Source: Candidatus Thiodiazotropha sp. (ex Myrtea sp. 'scaly one' KF741663) (lineage in GTDB: Bacteria; Pseudomonadota; Gammaproteobacteria; Chromatiales; Chromatiaceae). From it: 64,000 bases of DNA. The notes under the pieces are model-generated. The model ran no database searches and had not been told where the DNA came from. It saw only the letters and a list, made by a program, of their open reading frames with translations. The DNA lies in contig JAHXIQ010000007.1 in assembly GCA_025655555.1 (NCBI GenBank), forward strand, positions 19,010-83,009, given 5' to 3'. Shown here piece by piece: positions 17,473 through 26,443 of this stretch (positions within the stretch are counted from its first letter, which is position 1; each line of letters begins with the position of its first letter). A program made the translations under genes and the position numbers.

Positions 17473-18155
17473 ACTTCCGACTCCGTCTGGGCCAAGTGCG
17501 AGAGAAGCCCGGCCAGTTCAGCGCCGACCTTGAGCCCAACCGCCAGATAAAGTAACGGCAGCGTGCCAGCGGAAACCAGTTGTCCCAGCGTGTCCTGGAC
17601 CAGCATGGGTTGGAGAAAGGCCTCGCCTTCAGACAGTGCTGCCAAGCCGATAAGAATGAAGCTTGACCCTGCAAAACCCTCAATGACGCTCAACATGCCG
17701 TGATGCAGACGGGCGCCGGGGCGTGCCAGCAGGGGCAGGAAGAAAGCGGCAGCCAGGATTACACCACCCTGGAAACCGCCACCGGGGGTCAAGTGGCCGT
17801 GAAAGATGATGTAGAAACCGATCGTCATCAGCAGGGGAAATAGCATTGCCCCACCATGCTTCAGTACAAAGCCACCCTCGGTCAGGGTGCCGGCTGTGGT
17901 ATGGCGACGGCCGAGTACCAGTCCAGCTGCAGCTGCAGCGGCGAAGAGGATGGAGAGCTCTCCCAGCGTATCGATACCGCGATAACCCAGCACGACAGAG
18001 GTGACGAGGTTAGTCGCTCCCGTCTCTTGGGGGGCAGCGGATTGGATGGCGCCTCCTACCAACATGGGAGGGGCGCCGAAATCGAGTCCGCTGGCGATAG
18101 CGAGCAACATGAAGCCGAGGCCTCCGGCAAAGAGCAGGCCGGTGAGATTACGCAT
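17469..18155 (-). CDS. mnhB: MbhE-MnhB fusion subunit
   Basis: About 228 residues from the Met at 18155, which has a GAGGGG site; the longer reading up to 18173 lacks support. The N-terminal half, with TNLVTSVVLGYRGIDTLGE, matches the MrpA C-terminal/MbhE segment. The C-terminal half, with HGHLTPGGGFQGGVI, is the MnhB (MrpB) domain. The fusion is a single chain. The gene overlaps the upstream MbhD-like stop by eight bases and the MnhC start by four. Confidence 0.88.
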   Translation of the reverse strand: MRNLTGLLFAGGLGFMLLAIASGLDFGAPPMLVGGAIQSAAPQETGATNLVTSVVLGYRGIDTLGELSILFAAAAAAGLVLGRRHTTAGTLTEGGFVLKHGGAMLFPLLMTIGFYIIFHGHLTPGGGFQGGVILAAAFFLPLLARPGARLHHGMLSVIEGFAGSSFILIGLAALSEGEAFLQPMLVQDTLGQLVSAGTLPLLYLAVGLKVGAELAGLLSHLAQTESEV

Positions 18156-18459
18156 CCTGATGCCCCTCGCCATTGGCCTTGATGAGATTTACCTGAGTTT
18201 TCACCCCATCAACTCGCCACAGCCCAAGGCGGCGCAGTGCCAATGCCAGGATCAGGCTGCTCAAACCTGCACCGACGGCAGCTTCCGTCATGGCCACATC
18301 AGGCGCCCGCATCAAAACAAATAGCAGGGCCAATCCCAAAGAGACTACCGAGGCTGCGGCGACGGCTGCGATATGGTTCTTGACCAGCAGTACCATCACG
18401 GCAGCACTCAAGACCATCAGCGCCAACAGCATGACGATCCAGAGCTCAATCTCAGTCAT
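18148..18459 (-). CDS. MbhD-like (DUF4040) membrane subunit
   Basis: A 103-residue protein with three membrane helices. It corresponds to the MbhD/DUF4040 segment, which in MrpA lies after the antiporter core. The third helix carries APDVAMTEAAVGAGL, the family signature with a membrane-embedded Glu. A basic cytoplasmic tail follows. It lies between mnhG and the MbhE-MnhB fusion, the same order as in archaeal MBH/MBS operons. Confidence 0.85.
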   Translation of the reverse strand: MTEIELWIVMLLALMVLSAAVMVLLVKNHIAAVAAASVVSLGLALLFVLMRAPDVAMTEAAVGAGLSSLILALALRRLGLWRVDGVKTQVNLIKANGEGHQDA

Positions 18460-18773
18460 GACTCACGCTCCTTTCCTGCTGTTGTTGATGTTTTTGTCCA
18501 GGGTTTGACGCCGGCTATCAGCAGCGCCCTGGCGATGGTGGATGAGCCAAGCGGGTTGGTGACCAGAATGAGCAATGCAATGACCAAGAGCTTTGACCAC
18601 CATTGAGGATAGAGCAGCCCAATGCCGAGTATGAGTGAGAGTGCGCCAAGCGTGACGGCCTTGGTACCTGCCTGGATCCGGTTATAGACATCGGGCATGC
18701 GCAGGAGTCCCAGGGCGCCGAGCAGGGTGAATGCAGCCCCCACCAGTAAAACGATATCAGCGAGCAATCTCAC
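18456..18773 (-). CDS. mnhG: MnhG/MrpG subunit
   Basis: A 105-residue protein with three helices. The MnhG signature LLGALGLLRMPDVYNRIQAGTKA (shortened here to LLRMPDVYNRIQ) is at about residues 18-40. The later LLVTNPLGSSTIARA-type segment is also conserved. ATGA overlaps link it to mnhF and the MbhD-like gene. Confidence 0.92.
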   Translation of the reverse strand: MRLLADIVLLVGAAFTLLGALGLLRMPDVYNRIQAGTKAVTLGALSLILGIGLLYPQWWSKLLVIALLILVTNPLGSSTIARALLIAGVKPWTKTSTTAGKERES

Positions 18774-19036
18774 GATCCGTTCCCCTCAATGGCCCTTGCG
18801 ATGGCCACCACGCCGACAAAAGCCAGCGTGCCGTAGATCAGGGCAACATCCAGATAGAGCGGGCTGCCGAGCAGTGCGGCAAGTACAACCAAGCCAGAAG
18901 TGGTAATCACAGAGAGGGTGTCGGCTGCCACTACCCGGTCGGGTGCTGCCGGGCCCAATAGGAGCCGGAGTAGACTCAACAGTACGGCAATTCCCAGTAT
19001 CGCCAGGGCGATGATTTCCAATAAAGTCAGTGTCAT
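18770..19036 (-). CDS. mnhF: MnhF/MrpF subunit
   Basis: An 88-residue protein with three membrane helices. The MnhF signature GPAAPDRVVAADTL is at about residues 28-41, followed by a helix containing the conserved YLDVALIYGTLAF. It overlaps mnhE and mnhG by four bases each. Confidence 0.92.
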   Translation of the reverse strand: MTLTLLEIIALAILGIAVLLSLLRLLLGPAAPDRVVAADTLSVITTSGLVVLAALLGSPLYLDVALIYGTLAFVGVVAIARAIEGNGS

Positions 19037-19560
19037 TTAACGAAGCCTTTGAGGTGTCGTTCGAACTTGCTGGTGATGCTTCGGGTGGCATCCTCGATAG
19101 TGAGGTCTGGTGGGACTTCGACCCAATGAATCACCAGTCGATCTTCCAGGACGTCCACGGTCAGCGTGCCCGGTGTCAGGGTGATGCTGTTGGCCAGGAT
19201 GAGTCGCCCCAGAGGAGACTGCAGTTCTGTCTTCACCTCAACCAGTGCCGGTTGCAACGGCAGGGAAGGGGTCAGTACCCTTCTCGCCATGTCCAGGTTG
19301 GCACGGATCAGCTCGACCAGGAAGAGTCCCAGATAAGAGAGGAAGGGCAGGATGGCCCCCGGGGTCAAGCGAAGGCCGGTGAAGATATTGAGATGGGGGC
19401 GGCTGATCAAGGTCACTGCAAGCGCCACCATAGCGCCGGCGATCAATTCGGCTGGGTCGAGGCTGCCGGTGAGTAACAACCAGAGTGTGAACAGCAGAAG
19501 AAAAAGGAAGACACCATGGGCGAGTGTCCCATCTGTCGCTTCATTGGCTGGGGTTTTCAT
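19033..19560 (-). CDS. mnhE: MnhE/MrpE subunit
   Basis: About 175 residues, first gene of the MBX-like operon. It has two N-terminal membrane helices followed by the conserved ELIRANLDMARRVL segment and the soluble domain with LANSITLTPGTLTVDV and HWVEV. ATG at 19560 is preferred over the in-frame TTG at 19572 by start type and an AAGG upstream. The operon promoter must lie in 19561-19990, but no convincing -35/-10 pair was found. Confidence 0.9.
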   Translation of the reverse strand: MKTPANEATDGTLAHGVFLFLLLFTLWLLLTGSLDPAELIAGAMVALAVTLISRPHLNIFTGLRLTPGAILPFLSYLGLFLVELIRANLDMARRVLTPSLPLQPALVEVKTELQSPLGRLILANSITLTPGTLTVDVLEDRLVIHWVEVPPDLTIEDATRSITSKFERHLKGFVK

Positions 19561-20000
19561 CCTTATTATCAACCTTATTATTAGAATCGGGAACCGGTCT
19601 TCTCCTGCTGCCGGCTACGCTCTATCAGAACATAGTTTTATGACGTCCCCATGACGCCACCGATCGAGGCGGTTGTCAATTGAGCCAATCGACTTATCCG
19701 GCCGGATCTTTGATTGTGCAACATTTTTTGTGGCATCTCTTTGGTCTGTTTCGCAATCTGTGGACGGCATCAGTGAGCTTCGAGATGGCTTTGGCCATAA
19801 ACTGGGCTTGTGCCATGTCACCCGCCATGGAGCGGCAAACCACTCCCGATATCATAGACGGAGTTGTACCGGTTTGCTCAGGGAGAAGCAGGGGGGAAGA
19901 GGTTGTTGTCACCTAATCAAGATGCGGCTTGTTGATGTGCAGGATAGAGGACAATTCTGAGCTGGACCCTCTCCCGGGTGGAGAAGGTCCTGCTCGCTAC
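19561..20000. other. Intergenic region upstream of MBX-like operon
   Basis: About 430 bp between mnhE and the creD stop. Both strands have short open frames, but none has a good ribosome site or recognisable composition. An imperfect hairpin lies at about 19957-19993 (arms GGACC and GGTCC) without a T-run. It presumably holds the promoter of the MBX-like operon. Confidence 0.4.
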
Positions 20001-21389
20001 TCAGGGAGTTTGGGAAGCCGCCTCTATTCGAATATCAGTCTGAGCGGGTGTTGAATTGGCCATTTTCTCGGAGATGGTGTACCAATCGATGCGTCTTGTC
20101 GCAACCATGACCAGACCGAGTATGCTGAAGATCAGCAGTGAACCCATCAGTAGGGCATTGTCTTCCGAATGCAGGATGCCATAGAGCATGGCATACAGCA
20201 GCAGCAGGCCGAGAGTGATCGATCCACCCAGCTTGAAGGAGTGGATCACATGGCTGATGTAGTAACCGATGAGCAAGGTGGAGGCAAGGGTAGCGGTCAG
20301 ATAGGCTGTGGCAAAGTCCATGTGTTCGGAGAGCGAGATCAACAGCAGATAGAAAACGCTGAGTCCCAGGCCGACAAGCAGGTATTGCATGGGATGCAGT
20401 CGCAAACCCTTCATGATCTCAAACAGGAAGAAGCAGACGAAGGTCAGCCCGATGAACAGCAGGGCGTATTTTACCGAACGCTCACTCAGCTGATAGATAT
20501 CAACCGAGTTGAACAACCTCACACCAAATACATCGCTGACCAGCGCATTGCAGTTTCCTGTCTGGCACTCACTGATGAGTTGAGGCATGCCGCTGGAGAA
20601 GGAGGATATCTGCCAGCTGGCAGTGAAGCCTGCATCGTCGATGGTTCTTTCCGTAGGAAGATAGCGGCCAATGAAGCTGGGATCGGGCCAGTCCGCCTTT
20701 AACACCACACGGGTATTCTTACCCACCGGGGAGAACTGTAGTTGCTCCATACCGTGCAGCTGAAGCTCGAAACTGAATGCCGCCGGCTCCTTGATTTCAT
20801 GTACCTTTCCCAGCGGTGCATGCATACCGTTGCGCATGCCCTCCACCTGGGTGTCGGAGAGGAACTCATATTCACGACCCTGCCATTGCAGCAGGGGCTG
20901 CGCTTCGACTCCCCGCACATCTCTCACCATCACGGCAAGATAGCCAGGCAACCATTCGATGCGATGTTCTGATGATTTTTCGAACAATGCCAGCTGACCC
21001 ATATCGAAGCTGCCGGAGGCTGCGAGCTTGCTGTTGTAGACAGGTACCGAATAGATACCGCGTTTGCGGCTATCGGTGGTGACATCACCTGAGATCGTCA
21101 ACTGCTCTGGCGTCAGGTAGAGTTTTTTTTCATGAAAGCGGTCTTCCAGACGGTAGCCCTGTTGATTGGTCTTCCAGACCTTCTGCTTGAAGTGCGCCTT
21201 ATAGGGAATCACCAGCAGAGGACCGACTAGCTGTTGCTCCGCAGTCCAGCTCTGCGCAATGCTTTCTCTTGCTTCGTTACGATAACTGCTGCGTTCATAG
21301 ACTACCTGGTCGATCAGGGTCAATGGAATCATCAGTAGCACCATCAGGAGGCCGATGACCCACAGTTTTTTACTCAATACACGTTTCAC
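20001..21389 (-). CDS. creD: CreD-family inner membrane protein
   Basis: A 462-residue CreD (Cet) homologue starting at GTG behind a GGAG site. One N-terminal membrane helix is followed by a large periplasmic domain containing LLVIPYKAHF and ERTIDDAGFTASWQIS. Four or five helices close the protein, with LPFVCFFLFEIMKG-like and LHPMQYLLVGLGLSVFYLLLISLSEH-type segments that are family hallmarks. In enterobacteria and Aeromonas creD is controlled by CreBC, and here it is divergent from creBC across about 190 bp. Its biochemical role is envelope-related but not well defined. Confidence 0.92.
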   Translation of the reverse strand: MKRVLSKKLWVIGLLMVLLMIPLTLIDQVVYERSSYRNEARESIAQSWTAEQQLVGPLLVIPYKAHFKQKVWKTNQQGYRLEDRFHEKKLYLTPEQLTISGDVTTDSRKRGIYSVPVYNSKLAASGSFDMGQLALFEKSSEHRIEWLPGYLAVMVRDVRGVEAQPLLQWQGREYEFLSDTQVEGMRNGMHAPLGKVHEIKEPAAFSFELQLHGMEQLQFSPVGKNTRVVLKADWPDPSFIGRYLPTERTIDDAGFTASWQISSFSSGMPQLISECQTGNCNALVSDVFGVRLFNSVDIYQLSERSVKYALLFIGLTFVCFFLFEIMKGLRLHPMQYLLVGLGLSVFYLLLISLSEHMDFATAYLTATLASTLLIGYYISHVIHSFKLGGSITLGLLLLYAMLYGILHSEDNALLMGSLLIFSILGLVMVATRRIDWYTISEKMANSTPAQTDIRIEAASQTP

Positions 21390-21579
21390 TGTTTCACTCC
21401 ATGGAAAGGGTTTACGAAGACTCTACGTAATGAATGTGTGTCTATGATGTGGTTAGTGTGTGCAAGCCATGCGGTCATCGCGAATGGGAGAATGGTTCCA
21501 AGCTAAATGCTGGAGTAGACTGCGATCGACGCTCTGGATGGAGAGGCTGTTTTGAATATCATGGAAATGAGGAGGTACC

Positions 21580-22272
21580 GTGCAGACCATCCTGCTGATT
21601 GAGGATGAGGCGGCGATTGCCGACATGGTGATCTACGCCCTGAAAAGCGAAGGCTTTGCAGCCGAATGGCGGCGGCTTGGGCGCGAGGGTATCGACTGGT
21701 TGCAGCAGCATCCTGAGACTGCCTTGTTGATTCTCGATATCGGCCTGCCCGACGGTAATGGCTTCGAGTTCTGTAAGGAGATCCGCCGCTTTTCTGCAAT
21801 CCCCATCGTTTTTCTCACCGCCCGCAACGAAGAGGTGGACCGTATCGTCGGCCTGGAGATCGGTGGCGATGACTATATGGGCAAGCCCTTCAGCCCGCGC
21901 GAGCTGACCGCCCGCATCAAGGCGATACTCAAGCGTAGCGCAATACCTATAGGCAGCACTGTTGAGAACCCCTGTATTTTCGGCATCGATTTGGTCCGTT
22001 GCCGCATCCGTTACCATGACTGCTGGCTTGAACTCACCCGTTACGAGTACCAGCTGCTTAAAACGCTGTTGCAGCAGCCCGAGCGGATTTTCTCACGGGC
22101 GCAGATCATGGACATGGCATGGAGCGAGCCGGAAGAGAGTCTGGAGCGCGTGGTGGATACCCATATCAAGACAATCCGCGCCAAGCTGCGCCAGGTGAGC
22201 CAGGAAGAGAATCCAATCAAAACCCATCGCGGTATGGGTTACAGCATCAGTGGAAACGTGTGTGAATCTTAG
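21580..22272 (+). CDS. creB: Response regulator CreB
   Basis: A 230-residue OmpR/PhoB-class regulator. Its receiver domain has acidic E9/D/E at IEDE, phospho-acceptor D53 (LDIGLPDGNG), T at FLTA and K of GKPFSP. Its winged-helix domain ends RGMGYSI. It starts at GTG behind a strong GAGGAGG site. The downstream sensor gene overlaps it. The divergent neighbour creD is the classical target. No exact TTCAC-N6-TTCAC Cre tag was found, only TTCACTGTTTCAC at the creD start, with a shorter spacer. Confidence 0.93.
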   Translation: MQTILLIEDEAAIADMVIYALKSEGFAAEWRRLGREGIDWLQQHPETALLILDIGLPDGNGFEFCKEIRRFSAIPIVFLTARNEEVDRIVGLEIGGDDYMGKPFSPRELTARIKAILKRSAIPIGSTVENPCIFGIDLVRCRIRYHDCWLELTRYEYQLLKTLLQQPERIFSRAQIMDMAWSEPEESLERVVDTHIKTIRAKLRQVSQEENPIKTHRGMGYSISGNVCES

Positions 22273-23710
22273 CGTCCGCATCTTTCTTGGCTACTTTCTG
22301 CTGATCGGCTTTGCGGTCTGGTTTGTCATGCGGACCTTTACGGCGGAGCTGGTTCCCGGCATGCGTCAATCCCTCGAAGAGGTACTGGTGGATACGGCTA
22401 ATCTGGTGGCGGAACTGGTCACCCAAGAGATGGCAGCCGGAAGGGTAACAGATGGTGATTTCGCAGCGGCCATGAAGGCATTCACCAAGCGTCGATTTGA
22501 TGCACGCATCTGGTTTCTGAAAAAGCGTGACCCTAATCTGATCGTCTATATCACCGATGATCAAGGCATCGTGCGTTATGACTCTCGCGGCCGCGACCTG
22601 GGTAGCGATTATTCACGCTGGAACGATGTCTATAATACCCTGCGCGGGCAATATGGGGCACGCACCACAAGGGAGGACCCGCAGGATGAATACAGCAGCA
22701 TCATGTATGTGGCAGCACCGATCATGCAGGGGGGACGCATCATTGGCGTGGTGACTGTTGGTAAGCCAAGCGTCACGGTACAGCCATTCATTGAGCGTGC
22801 GATCAGCAACATGGAGGAGAAGGGTGGACTGGTACTTCTTGGCGCTGTGGCTCTCGGCCTGCTGATCACCTACTGGCTGACTTTCTCGATTCGCAAGTTG
22901 ACCAGCTATGCCCGCGCCGTACGCGACGGCAAACGGGTGGATGTCCCGAATCTGCGTGAAAAGGAGCTGGCCCAACTGGCCGAAGCGATGGAGGCCATGC
23001 GCAGTGAGCTGGAGGGAAAGGATTATGTGGAGAACTACTTGCACAGCATGACCCATGAATTGAAGAGTCCGCTGGCATCGATCCAGGGTACTGCCGAACT
23101 GCTCAATGAAGAGATGCCGTTGGCAGATCGCCAGAAATTTATCGCCAATATTCGCAGTGAGGCCCATCGTCTGCACCAGGTGGTAGAGCAGCTATTGGGT
23201 CTGGCAGGCCTGGAGAAGCGACGCGGCCTGCAGCAACCGGAACCTATCAACACAACGGATCTGCTGAAAAAGGTCTGCGAGGAACGGCAGTGGGCGGCAC
23301 AACAGAAGGGACTCAGGTTCGAATATGAGAACTGCGACGAAGCGGTAGTGACCGGCGAGCGGTTTCTGTTGCAGCAGGCGCTTGGTAATCTGATCGATAA
23401 CGCTATCGACTTCAGTCCGCAGGATGGGATTATCTTTCTAAGATGCCAGGTGGGTGACAAGATCTGGAGTTGCAGTATCAGTGACCGGGGTCCAGGTGTG
23501 CCTGATTATGCGCTCGATAAGATCTTTGAGCGCTTCTACTCTCTGCCCAGACCTGGTGGCGGAGGGCGTAGCAGTGGTCTCGGCCTCAGCTTTGTGCAGG
23601 AGGTGGCGCAACTGCATGGTGGGCAGATTTTACTGGAGAACAGGGAGGGGGGCGGTGTCATGGCAAGATTTGTGTTGCCACTTGTTCAACAGCCAGACAG
23701 GGTACGGTGA
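22262..23710 (+). CDS. creC: Sensor histidine kinase CreC
   Basis: About 482 residues. The N-terminal helix in LGYFLLIGFAVWFVM is typical of CreC. A periplasmic sensor spans about 30-190, a second helix about 195-215, then a HAMP-like linker, the phospho-acceptor box MTHELKSPL and ATPase motifs NLIDNAIDFS, DRGPGVP and SSGLGLSF. GTG at 22262 gives the usual CreC N-terminus. GTG at 22250 is an alternative. It overlaps the end of creB, so the two are co-translated. A stimulus cannot be assigned. Confidence 0.92.
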   Translation: MNLSVRIFLGYFLLIGFAVWFVMRTFTAELVPGMRQSLEEVLVDTANLVAELVTQEMAAGRVTDGDFAAAMKAFTKRRFDARIWFLKKRDPNLIVYITDDQGIVRYDSRGRDLGSDYSRWNDVYNTLRGQYGARTTREDPQDEYSSIMYVAAPIMQGGRIIGVVTVGKPSVTVQPFIERAISNMEEKGGLVLLGAVALGLLITYWLTFSIRKLTSYARAVRDGKRVDVPNLREKELAQLAEAMEAMRSELEGKDYVENYLHSMTHELKSPLASIQGTAELLNEEMPLADRQKFIANIRSEAHRLHQVVEQLLGLAGLEKRRGLQQPEPINTTDLLKKVCEERQWAAQQKGLRFEYENCDEAVVTGERFLLQQALGNLIDNAIDFSPQDGIIFLRCQVGDKIWSCSISDRGPGVPDYALDKIFERFYSLPRPGGGGRSSGLGLSFVQEVAQLHGGQILLENREGGGVMARFVLPLVQQPDRVR

Positions 23711-23811
23711 CTTATACCTAAACTCTCAAACCCGGTAGATTCAGACATCTTCAGCATTTACCGTTCTTGGGATGGTGCGTGGCTTTACGCACACGGGTAT
23801 CGCTAAGTGGC

Positions 23812-24072
23812 TCAGGTGCTTTCGATGGAGGATCTTCTGATTTTCAGGTCATTGCTGACCCTTAGGATGCCGTCTTCACCCAGTATGCCTATGGTATTTT
23901 CCTGGTAGTTTTTGAAAACAGTCGTGATCTCACTGACTGAAGGCCGCCGGATACAGACCAGCTTCCAGCCAAATTTCCGCAGTATTGCCATCCCACTGAC
24001 CTGCTTTTCGTTTAAATAATATTCGGGTGAAGTGGGAATGGGTCCCATGCCGAATCGTTTTTCCCCAACCAT
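23812..24072 (-). CDS. Small hypothetical protein
   Basis: An 86-residue protein when started at the ATG behind AGGAAAA; the longer reading to 24135 has no ribosome site. It is not recognised. It contains a region VSGMAILRKFGWKLVCIRRPSVSE followed by TIGILGEDGILRVSNDLKIRRSS, here given in parts. The alternation of basic and hydrophobic residues suggests a small beta-rich cytoplasmic fold. It stands alone between creC (convergent) and aceK. Confidence 0.6.
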   Translation of the reverse strand: MVGEKRFGMGPIPTSPEYYLNEKQVSGMAILRKFGWKLVCIRRPSVSEITTVFKNYQENTIGILGEDGILRVSNDLKIRRSSIEST

Positions 24073-24253
24073 TGCTGTTTTCCTGTTTGTTGATAAATAA
24101 ACAGGGAGATCACGCCCGCGACCCACTGCAGGCATACTACTTTTCTTAAATTTCCCTTAATTCAAACAATAGCCCAGATTTGAAATGGTGTTTGTTAAAA
24201 AATAACAACAACATTGGTGGGAGTGGGGTTGTTCGATTCAAAGAGCTATCTCA

Positions 24254-26014
24254 TTAAGCAGTTGAGGCAATTGGCAGCGCGGATGTTGGAATTTCCGGAC
24301 GGGTAAATCGCAATGTCCGGGAGTAGGGAAAGACATCGGCCTGGCGACCTTCTTCAACGTCCTGCTGATTGCTGTGCCAGTATGCGGCGTCGAATAGCTC
24401 AGGATGTATTTCCCTGAGAATTTTACGGACTTTAGGGTCTGTGCTGAGAAAAGTGATGAACTCCTCCGGGAAAATATCGTTGGGATTCACGCTATACCAG
24501 GGCTCATCCCGGTAGATATCTTCCGGATTGCGAGGTTCTGGAATTTTGCGGAAATTGCATTCGGTCAGATAGCAGATCTCGTCATAATCATAGAAAACTA
24601 CCTTGCCCATACAATTCACACCGAAATTTTTGAACAACAGGTCACCGGGAAAGATATTGACCCCCATGAGCTGTTTGACGGCCTTGCCCCAGTCATAGAG
24701 GATCTGCCGGGTCTCTTCCTCATCGGTCTCTTCCAGGTAGAGATTGAGCGGTGTCATGCGTTGCTCGATATAGAGGTGCTTGATGACCAACTTGTCGCCC
24801 TCAAACTCCAGTTGTGACGGCACCGAGGCCTTCAGCTCCTGCAATAAATGATCATCGATTCTGTCGACGGGCAGGGCGACATCAACGAATTCAAGGGTAT
24901 CCGCCATGCGTCCCACCCGGTCATGTTTTTTGACCTGGAGATAGCGCTGTTTGACCAGTTGGTGAGTGACCTCCTTCTGTGGCGGAAACTTGTCTCTGAT
25001 GACCTTGAAAACATAGGGGAACGAGGGCAGGGTGAAGACCTGCATGACCAACCCCGGCGTACCTGGGGCAATGCTGAACGGGTCCTGGCTTTTATCCAGA
25101 TGTTTGAGCAGGTCCCGATAGAACTCATTTTTGGCCTGCTTGTGGAGGCCGATACTCATGTAGAGATCAGCCAGTGTCTTCTCAGGCATGATACTGCGCA
25201 GAAACTCTACCGTGGCCGTCGGTACGGGTGTTTTGACCATGAAATAGGCGCGGGCGAAGCTGAAAACCGCTTCAACACGTCGGTTTTGAGTCAATAGTGC
25301 ATCGGCATAGAGAGATCCTGACTCATTGTTCATCAATGGAATGATGACAGGGCGTATGACCTTCCCGTAAACCATGCGACCGACCAGATAGGATGCTTTG
25401 TTGCGATAAAAGGGTGATTCGAGCAGGTCGAAGCGGAGATCTGCAGGGATAGTTTCAAACCCGGTTTGCGCCATGAATGCATCGGCGAGCCGTTGGCTGT
25501 CCCGCTGAATATCCTCATAGGGCAGATTGAAATAGAACGATGAGAGAATCTCCCAAAAGCTGTTTTTCAGACCCCCGTCGGCCACTTGAAACGACATATA
25601 GACCCGATAACGCTCGGCCAGGTCTTGTCTGTTGACCTGAGATTCGATAAAGATTTTGTCATTGTCGTAGTACTTTCGCTCAAACAGTCGGCAGAAAACG
25701 GAATTGTAAAAAGTCTCGGCCAACTCAGGACGGCTATGGTTTTTCAGCAGGGTGGTGTAGGTCAGCTTGACCTCCTGCCACAACCCCTCATCAACGGCCT
25801 TCATGCCGAAGTTGGAACTCATCTTGCTGACGGCTTCCTGTACTCGCAGGTCGTAGAAGCTGATCCGCTTGGCGGAGGCCTCACGTACCGACTCCCAATC
25901 TGCCCGCTCGAATCGCTGACGCGCGGCACTGCTGATCTCCTGGAAGAAAGAGAAGTGTCTGTCAAAGCCCGTCAGTATGGATTGGGCGATCTGTCTTGAT
26001 AGATCTTGCGTCAT
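24254..26014 (-). CDS. aceK: Isocitrate dehydrogenase kinase/phosphatase
   Basis: A protein of about 586 residues that phosphorylates and dephosphorylates isocitrate dehydrogenase to divert isocitrate into the glyoxylate bypass. The N-terminal helical regulatory domain covers about 1-310. The kinase fold follows with PYVFKVIRDKFPPQKE, the KYL/EQRMTPLN-like segment, the NIFPGDLLFKNFGV catalytic loop and VVFYDYDEICYL. The length is normal for AceK. It is divergent from aceA instead of downstream of it as in E. coli. Both share the 26015-26443 control region. Confidence 0.95.
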   Translation of the reverse strand: MTQDLSRQIAQSILTGFDRHFSFFQEISSAARQRFERADWESVREASAKRISFYDLRVQEAVSKMSSNFGMKAVDEGLWQEVKLTYTTLLKNHSRPELAETFYNSVFCRLFERKYYDNDKIFIESQVNRQDLAERYRVYMSFQVADGGLKNSFWEILSSFYFNLPYEDIQRDSQRLADAFMAQTGFETIPADLRFDLLESPFYRNKASYLVGRMVYGKVIRPVIIPLMNNESGSLYADALLTQNRRVEAVFSFARAYFMVKTPVPTATVEFLRSIMPEKTLADLYMSIGLHKQAKNEFYRDLLKHLDKSQDPFSIAPGTPGLVMQVFTLPSFPYVFKVIRDKFPPQKEVTHQLVKQRYLQVKKHDRVGRMADTLEFVDVALPVDRIDDHLLQELKASVPSQLEFEGDKLVIKHLYIEQRMTPLNLYLEETDEEETRQILYDWGKAVKQLMGVNIFPGDLLFKNFGVNCMGKVVFYDYDEICYLTECNFRKIPEPRNPEDIYRDEPWYSVNPNDIFPEEFITFLSTDPKVRKILREIHPELFDAAYWHSNQQDVEEGRQADVFPYSRTLRFTRPEIPTSALPIASTA

Positions 26015-26076
26015 TTTGGTGCACACATAGGTCAGGTCATTTTACTTAGTTGACTGTTTTACTAAGGTTTAGCCTA

Positions 26077-26179
26077 TTTTTTTGCACTGCACTATTTTTT
26101 TTGTCAAAGCTAACTATTGATATTTTTATGAAAAATTTCTTGACCTTTTCACTATGCTTTAACGCAGTGCACAAAAAAA
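26077..26179. promoter_or_regulatory. Inverted repeat in the aceK-aceA control region
   Basis: TTTTTTTGCACTGC at 26077-26090 faces GCAGTGCACAAAAAAA at 26164-26179, about 75 bp apart. A third related GCACTG follows at about 26182. The repeated GTGCAGTGC/GCACTG words suggest binding sites for a regulator acting on both divergent genes. The rest of 26015-26443 shows no gene. Confidence 0.45.
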
Positions 26180-26443
26180 CAGCACTGACTCATCCGCAGG
26201 CATAGATGGATTCGAGCCATTAGACCTGCCTCTTCGAGGTGCAATTCGAGGGGGAAATGAGATGAACACTGAGTAGGAGCAGGTTGAGCCTGCTAGATGC
26301 TCAAGATAATTGGGACAGGATCGATTTTAAACCACCTGTTTCTTAGTTGCTCAGTCAGATGGTCGAGTAGCCGCAGAAAATCTGCGCCGGATCGGGATCA
26401 CTGAGAAACATTTAAGACAAAGCGATAACACTGGAGATAAGAC

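Noticed and set aside
7065..19560. An ordinary respiratory complex I operon
   Set aside because: NuoA, J, K in normal form, and the NuoE, F, G NADH module are absent; MnhE, F, G, B, C genes are present instead, and quinone-site residues are replaced.
19680..19916. Possible small gene upstream of the MBX-like operon
   Set aside because: Open frames on both strands overlap here, with no ribosome site or recognisable sequence; kept only as an undecided intergenic stretch.
21384..21400. A CreB binding tag at the creD start
   Set aside because: TTCAC occurs twice but only three bases apart, not the six of the known tag, and it overlaps the start codon region.
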